Shown here piece by piece: positions 59,883 to 64,000 of a stretch of 64,000 nucleotides of DNA (position 1 is the first letter of the stretch; each line of letters begins with the position of its first letter). Source of the DNA: Acidimicrobiales bacterium (GTDB lineage: Bacteria; Actinomycetota; Acidimicrobiia; Acidimicrobiales; Poriferisodalaceae); assembly GCA_041394185.1 (NCBI GenBank), contig JAWKIQ010000001.1:620001-684000 (forward strand), read 5' to 3'. The position numbers and the translations under genes were made by a program. The notes beneath the pieces are model-generated. The model saw only the letters and a list, made by a program, of their open reading frames with translations. It was not told the origin of the DNA and searched no databases.

Positions 59883-62800
59883 TCAGGCCACGTTGCCAAA
59901 CCTGTGAAGGGTTCTCGAGACCGCCTGTTCGCGTAGGTAGTAGCCCAGTTCGATTCGCCCGTCGCCGGTCACCGGGGTGTCTATCAGCTGGGCGCCGGCG
60001 GCCAGAGCCGCGCTGATGACCAACCCGGACGCAGAGCCCACAACACGAACCCTGTCGTAGGGCCCGACTTGGTTGGCGACGAACTCGTCCTCGCTCAACA
60101 CCAGCACCTGTTCGCAACAGCGCTGCGCCGCCAGCGTGCAGCGCTGGACCTCGATCGGGTCGGCGTCGGACGCGACCCAGATGACAGCCCGGGGGAGAGG
60201 CCGATACCGCAAGATGTTCGACTCGCAGTAAAGCGCCGACGGGTCGTGCTGGATGCTGTAGTGATCCAGCCACCATCTTTCGTCAGACCCGCGAGCGAGG
60301 TCGAGCCAGGCCTCGTCGCGGGGCGCGGTATCGATCCACCGGCGGAGGCTGCGCACATAGTTCGGCCCTCCGGCTTTGGCGCCCGGCCCGATCGCCGAGT
60401 GTTTCCAACCGCCGAATGGCTGGCGCTGAACGATCGCACCCGTGATGGTGCGATTGACGTATGCGTTGCCGACCTCGACCCCTTCGAGCCACCGCTCGAC
60501 GTCGTCGTCTTCGAGGGTGTGAATGCCGCCGGTCAGCCCATAGTCGGTGCTGTTCTGCAATGCGATGGCGTGGTCGAGGTCGTCGGCGCGCATGACGCCC
60601 AGAACAGGACCGAAACACTCGGTGAGATGGAACCACGAGTTGGGTTCGACGCCGATGCGAACGCCGGGCGTCCACAATCCGTCGTCGAGGCGAGTTGGCT
60701 TCACCAGCCACTCCTCGCCGTCATCGAGCTGGGTCAACGCTCGCATCAGCTTGTCCGGGGGTGGTCCGATCAGCGGACCCATCGTGGTGGACAGATCGTG
60801 TTGTGAGCCAACCGCCAGGCTGGTCACGGCGTCGGTCAGCTTCTGGCGAAACCGCGGTGACTCGTACACGTCGCCCACACAAATGGCCAGCGACGCAGCC
60901 GAACACTTCTGGCCGCTGTGCCCGAAGGCCGACGTCACCAGGTCGGCGACGGCCAGGTCGAGATCGGCGCTCGGGGTGATGATCAGGCGTTCTTGCCGCT
61001 GGTCTCGGCAAACAGGCGCAGGTCTGGCTTCCACGATCGGAACAGGTCCGCGGTCTCGATCGAACCGGTCAGGATGACAGCGCCGACCTGCGGATGGGTT
61101 ATCAGGTGGCGCCCACCTCGTTGTCGGGGCATCGGAGATACGCGACCGTGGACTCGTCGAGCCCGGCCTGGCGGCAAGCGTCCACGATCAAGGCGCTGCA
61201 GCGGGGAACCTCGGGAGCCGGCTTCAGCACCACGGGGTTGCCGGCCGCCAACGACGACGCACGCCACCCACAGGTATGGCGACCGGGAAGTTCCACGGTG
61301 GCACCACAGCTACCACCCCGAGGGGTTCGGATTCGAGGGTCGGGTTCCACTCGAGATCGTCTATACATCGCGCGTAGTAGTGTGCGAAGTCGACGGCCTC
61401 GGAGACCTCCTTGTCGGCTTCGGCAACCGTCTTGTTGGCTTCGTCGACCATGACTGCCACGAACTCGCCTCGGCGCCGTTCGATGGTGTCGCCAAGCCTG
61501 TCCAGAACCGACGCACGCTCGCGTCGACCAGAGCGCAGCCATGGCGACGCAGCCAGGCGGGCCACGACCCTGTCGACCTCGTCGGTGGTGCTGATCTGGT
61601 CGGGGGTGCGAACCCCGCTGCCCGACTCCAGAGCAGCGGCCAGCCATTGGCGGTTGGCCTGAAGCGTCGGGTCGGTGTCGGGGGCATTCTCGAAGACGTC
61701 CGCGGGCCGCTGAAGTCGACACCGGCGTGCCGGTTCTGGTCGCGCATCGCAGCCGCGACTACCTGGTTTCGTCTGGCCACCGCCTCGCGGAATCGTGCGG
61801 CCTCGGTACGAAACGATTGGCTGGCGGGGGCGAGGTCGACGAGGCTGTGAAGGAAGTTCTCGGGTGAGGCGTTCTCCTCGAGCCGCCTCACCAGATAGCT
61901 GATGGCCGCGTCGAAATCGGCCGGGGCGACAGCAGGCGTGTACAGCAGCATCGCACCGGCTTCGGACTTGACCGTGCGCGCCTGCGCTGGTGCCATGCCC
62001 TGCAGCATCTCGAACTCGACCCTCGACTCGACACCGCGTTCGACGCTCAACAGTCGGGCGAATGCAACGTCGAAGAGGTTGTGGCTGGCCAACCCGAGGC
62101 GCACTGCTCGCATGCGGTGAGGCTGCATCAGCCAGTCGAGGCAGCGCTTGTAGTTGGCGTCGGTGTCCGCCTTGGTCGAATAGGTGGCCAGCTTCCAGCC
62201 GTGCATTGCGGCATCCACCCGTTCCATCGCCAGGTTGGCACCCTTGACCAGCCTGATCTTGATGTCGGCGCCACCCCGATCCCTGCGTTGCCCCGCCCAC
62301 GACACCAGCCGTTCGAGGGCACCCATGGCATCGGGCAGGTATGCCTGCAGCACGATGCCGGCTTCGAGGTTCAGGAACTCGGGCCTGTCGAGCATGCGTT
62401 CGAACACCTCGATGGTCAACGCCAGGTCGCGGTATTCCTCCATGTCTAGGTTCACGAAGGTGTGGTTGGCGGCCGCGGCCTGGAACATGGGGGTCAGGCG
62501 ACTCGTCAACCGCTCGACGTTGTGCTCGAAGGCCCAGGGGTGGAGTTGGGCCGCAACCGATGACACCTTCACCGACACATAGTCGACCGACGAGTTCTCG
62601 ATCAGGTCCATGGTCATGGCCAGCCGTCGGTCGGCCTCGGCGTTACCCAGCACGGCCTCGCCCAGCAGGTTCACGTTCAGGCGATATCCCTCGGCCTGGC
62701 GTTTGTCGATGTGGTCTGCGAGCCGCCGGTGCCGTGCGTCGACCAGAAGATGGCCGACCATCTGGCGCAGCCGGCGGCGAACCAGGGGCATCACAAGTCG

Positions 62801-63142
62801 GGGAACCCGGGGTGCCAGCGTGGTACCGGCCCGCAGCAGCGCCCCATCGACGCGCCCGGCGAAGGCCGGCGTGCCGTGGCGGGCGACCAGGTCGGCGAGC
62901 TGCTCTGCGCCAACGGTGTCGCTGTCGGGGCGCGCCACGCGATCGACGAACTCGAGCGTGAACGCAATGCCATCGGGATCGGCCAGGATCGAGCGCAGCT
63001 TGCCTGCGGCGGCGCGGTCGGCCCGGTTCTCCTCGGCGGTGGCCTGGGCCAACCAGCGGGAGACCAGCTCGACGGACGGGTCGACCAGGTCGTCGGGGGT
63101 GGTGGCGTGTGCGGTCTCTGGCACCGGGATCATCACCTCCAT
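59883..63142 (-). pseudogene. putA: Bifunctional proline dehydrogenase/P5C dehydrogenase, broken by four 1-nt deletions
   Basis: Homology to PutA is continuous but in five successive frames. The N-terminal ~480 residues give the proline dehydrogenase barrel intact (GYRLNVNLLGEAVLG, KVSSVAAQLHPWA, IKIRLVKGANLAMERVDA, RLGLASHNLFDVAFA). The P5C dehydrogenase part (FAHYYARCIDDLEWNPTLES, PPWNFPVAIPVGGV, AAGNPVVLKPAPE, LAETSGKN, FGHSGQKCSAAS with the catalytic Cys) is split at 61704-61706, about 61259-61264, 61112-61114 and 60986-60987. At each site one missing base restores the family sequence; adding four gives exactly 1088 codons. It oxidises proline to glutamate at the membrane in other bacteria. 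As written, only proline dehydrogenase could be made. Start ATG 63142 (63133 possible). Sequence error or real decay cannot be separated here. Confidence 0.88.
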
Positions 63143-63143
63143 C

Positions 63144-63157
63144 GTGACTGGGGTCAC
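63144..63157. promoter_or_regulatory. Perfect inverted repeat just upstream of putA
   Basis: GTGAC-TGGG-GTCAC is a perfect 5-bp inverted repeat directly before the putA start, in the ~100-bp gap shared with the divergent AraC-type regulator. A candidate operator; binding by the neighbouring regulator is inference. Confidence 0.4.
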
Positions 63158-63244
63158 AAGGATTGTCTTGTACGATCCGTGCCCTACCCGCCGTCGGATT
63201 CGACAAAACACGGTCGCCGTAGCGGGCCGAGCTGGGGCGAACCC

Positions 63245-63967
63245 GTGAAACACGTGCTCTTCGATTGCCAGGACCAACTCCTCGAGCTGTTCGAGCATCT
63301 GAACGGGGTCCTGTTCTGCATCAAGGACGCCGATGGCCGCTACGTCTACGTGAACGACGGCTTCCTGAACCGTTCGGGCAAGACATCCAAGCGAGACGTC
63401 ATCGGCCGGCGTGCGTCCGACATCTTCGTGCCGTCCAGGGCCCAGCAATACGAGGCCCAAGACGCCCACGTGCTGACAACCGGCGCATCGATGCACGACC
63501 TGCTCGAGCTGATCCGCAGGCCCAACGGCGACGCGGGCTGGTATGTCACCACCAAGCTGCCGGTGCGCCGCGACGGCTCGGTGGTCGGAATCGTGTCCAT
63601 GAGCTCAGACCTCGAGACGCCCAGCGCCGACGACATCGCCGTCAACTCGCTGACGCGGGTCATCGACCACGTCACCGACAACCTCACGCTTGCGTTGCGG
63701 GTGGCCGACCTCGCCGAGGTGGCCGGATGCTCGACTGGCCAGTTGACCGGGCGCTTCAGGCAGGTGTTCGGTTTGACCCCCGCCCAGTACGTCGCTCGTG
63801 TTCGCGTCGGCGCTGCTGCCGCGCTCCTGGCCGAGTCGAAGCTGGCGATAAGCGACGTCGCGGCCCGCTGTGGGTTCACCGATCAGGCCCACCTGACCCG
63901 CCAGTTCGCCCGCTACACGGGCCTCACCCCAGGGCAGTATCGGGCCGAGCGCACCGACCTGCTCTGA
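63245..63967 (+). CDS. PAS-AraC family transcriptional regulator
   Basis: A 240-residue regulator from a GTG start. Residues ~10-125 form a PAS sensor (GVLFCIKDADGRYVYVNDGF, VPSRAQQYEAQDAHVLTTG, KLPVRRDGSVVGIVSMSSD). Residues ~140-235 are an AraC double helix-turn-helix (RVADLAEVAGCSTGQLTGRF, ISDVAARCGFTDQAHLTRQF, YTGLTPGQYR). It is divergent from putA and probably its activator; the effector sensed by the PAS domain is unknown. Confidence 0.9.
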   Translation: MKHVLFDCQDQLLELFEHLNGVLFCIKDADGRYVYVNDGFLNRSGKTSKRDVIGRRASDIFVPSRAQQYEAQDAHVLTTGASMHDLLELIRRPNGDAGWYVTTKLPVRRDGSVVGIVSMSSDLETPSADDIAVNSLTRVIDHVTDNLTLALRVADLAEVAGCSTGQLTGRFRQVFGLTPAQYVARVRVGAAAALLAESKLAISDVAARCGFTDQAHLTRQFARYTGLTPGQYRAERTDLL

Positions 63968-64000
63968 ACGGTGAATGCCCAGGTATCGACCGCGGCGATC

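Noticed and set aside
1..64000. CRISPR arrays, tRNA or rRNA genes, insertion sequences
   Set aside because: No regularly spaced repeats, no cloverleaf with a CCA-type end, no rRNA-like stretch and no transposase or terminal inverted repeats were noticed; gene spacing leaves little room. A covariance search would be the decisive test.

Overview
The window is GC-rich, gene-dense bacterial chromosome with almost no intergenic space, many GTG starts and many 4-nt ATGA/GTGA stop-start overlaps. The gene content points to an actinobacterium: four luciferase-like (F420-type) oxidoreductases, a DUF222/HNH endonuclease, acyl-CoA ligases paired with SDRs, PHA metabolism and XdhC/CoxL-type genes. A free-living, nutritionally versatile member of the Acidimicrobiia is my best guess; this is inference, because no ribosomal or marker gene is present.

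Left region (1-16.8 kb). Two divergent blocks share a promoter region near 7.1 kb. Leftward runs a 2-oxoacid dehydrogenase set (fused E1 alpha/beta, free-standing lipoyl protein, E2 core without a subunit-binding domain), an SDR, a methenyl-tetrahydromethanopterin cyclohydrolase (Mch), a luciferase-like oxidoreductase, a second SDR and a frameshifted XRE/cupin regulator. Rightward run a Mer-like luciferase-family oxidoreductase, an ATZ/TRZ-type amidohydrolase, an MFS transporter, two tandem pteridine-reductase-like SDRs, another Mer-like oxidoreductase, a class I aldolase, an FGGY kinase and a D-2-hydroxyacid dehydrogenase. Mch, Mer-like and PTR1-like proteins together suggest pterin-linked (methanopterin-type) one-carbon chemistry, unusual for this group.

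Middle region (16.8-30.3 kb). A four-gene leftward ABC exporter operon (two ATPases, two very large FtsX/MacB-type permeases), an acyl-CoA ligase plus SDR pair, an HDOD signalling protein, an alpha/beta hydrolase and an alkaline-phosphatase-superfamily phosphodiesterase.

Molybdenum-enzyme region (30.4-41.6 kb). A CoxM/XdhB-like FAD subunit, a fused xanthine-dehydrogenase-type protein in which all eight [2Fe-2S] cysteines are replaced, an SsnA-like amidohydrolase with an altered active-site position, and XdhC. Then come a lipoprotein, a fourth Mer-like oxidoreductase overlapped in an operon by a fused aconitase X, and a D-aminoacylase-type amidohydrolase.

Right region (41.6-64 kb). A DUF222/HNH protein, a lipoprotein, an acyl-CoA synthetase, an ArsR-SRPBCC-DUF2461-YjbR/TfoX-like operon, a hotdog-like protein, two amidohydrolases, a metallophosphoesterase, phaZ and phaC with a divergent TetR regulator, an aldehyde dehydrogenase, a DUF1330 protein, a nitroreductase, a GGDEF/EAL protein split near its C terminus, a putA broken by four single-base deletions, and a PAS-AraC regulator divergent from putA. 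No rRNA, tRNA, IS element or CRISPR array was seen, and no stretch over 300 bases lacks a gene.
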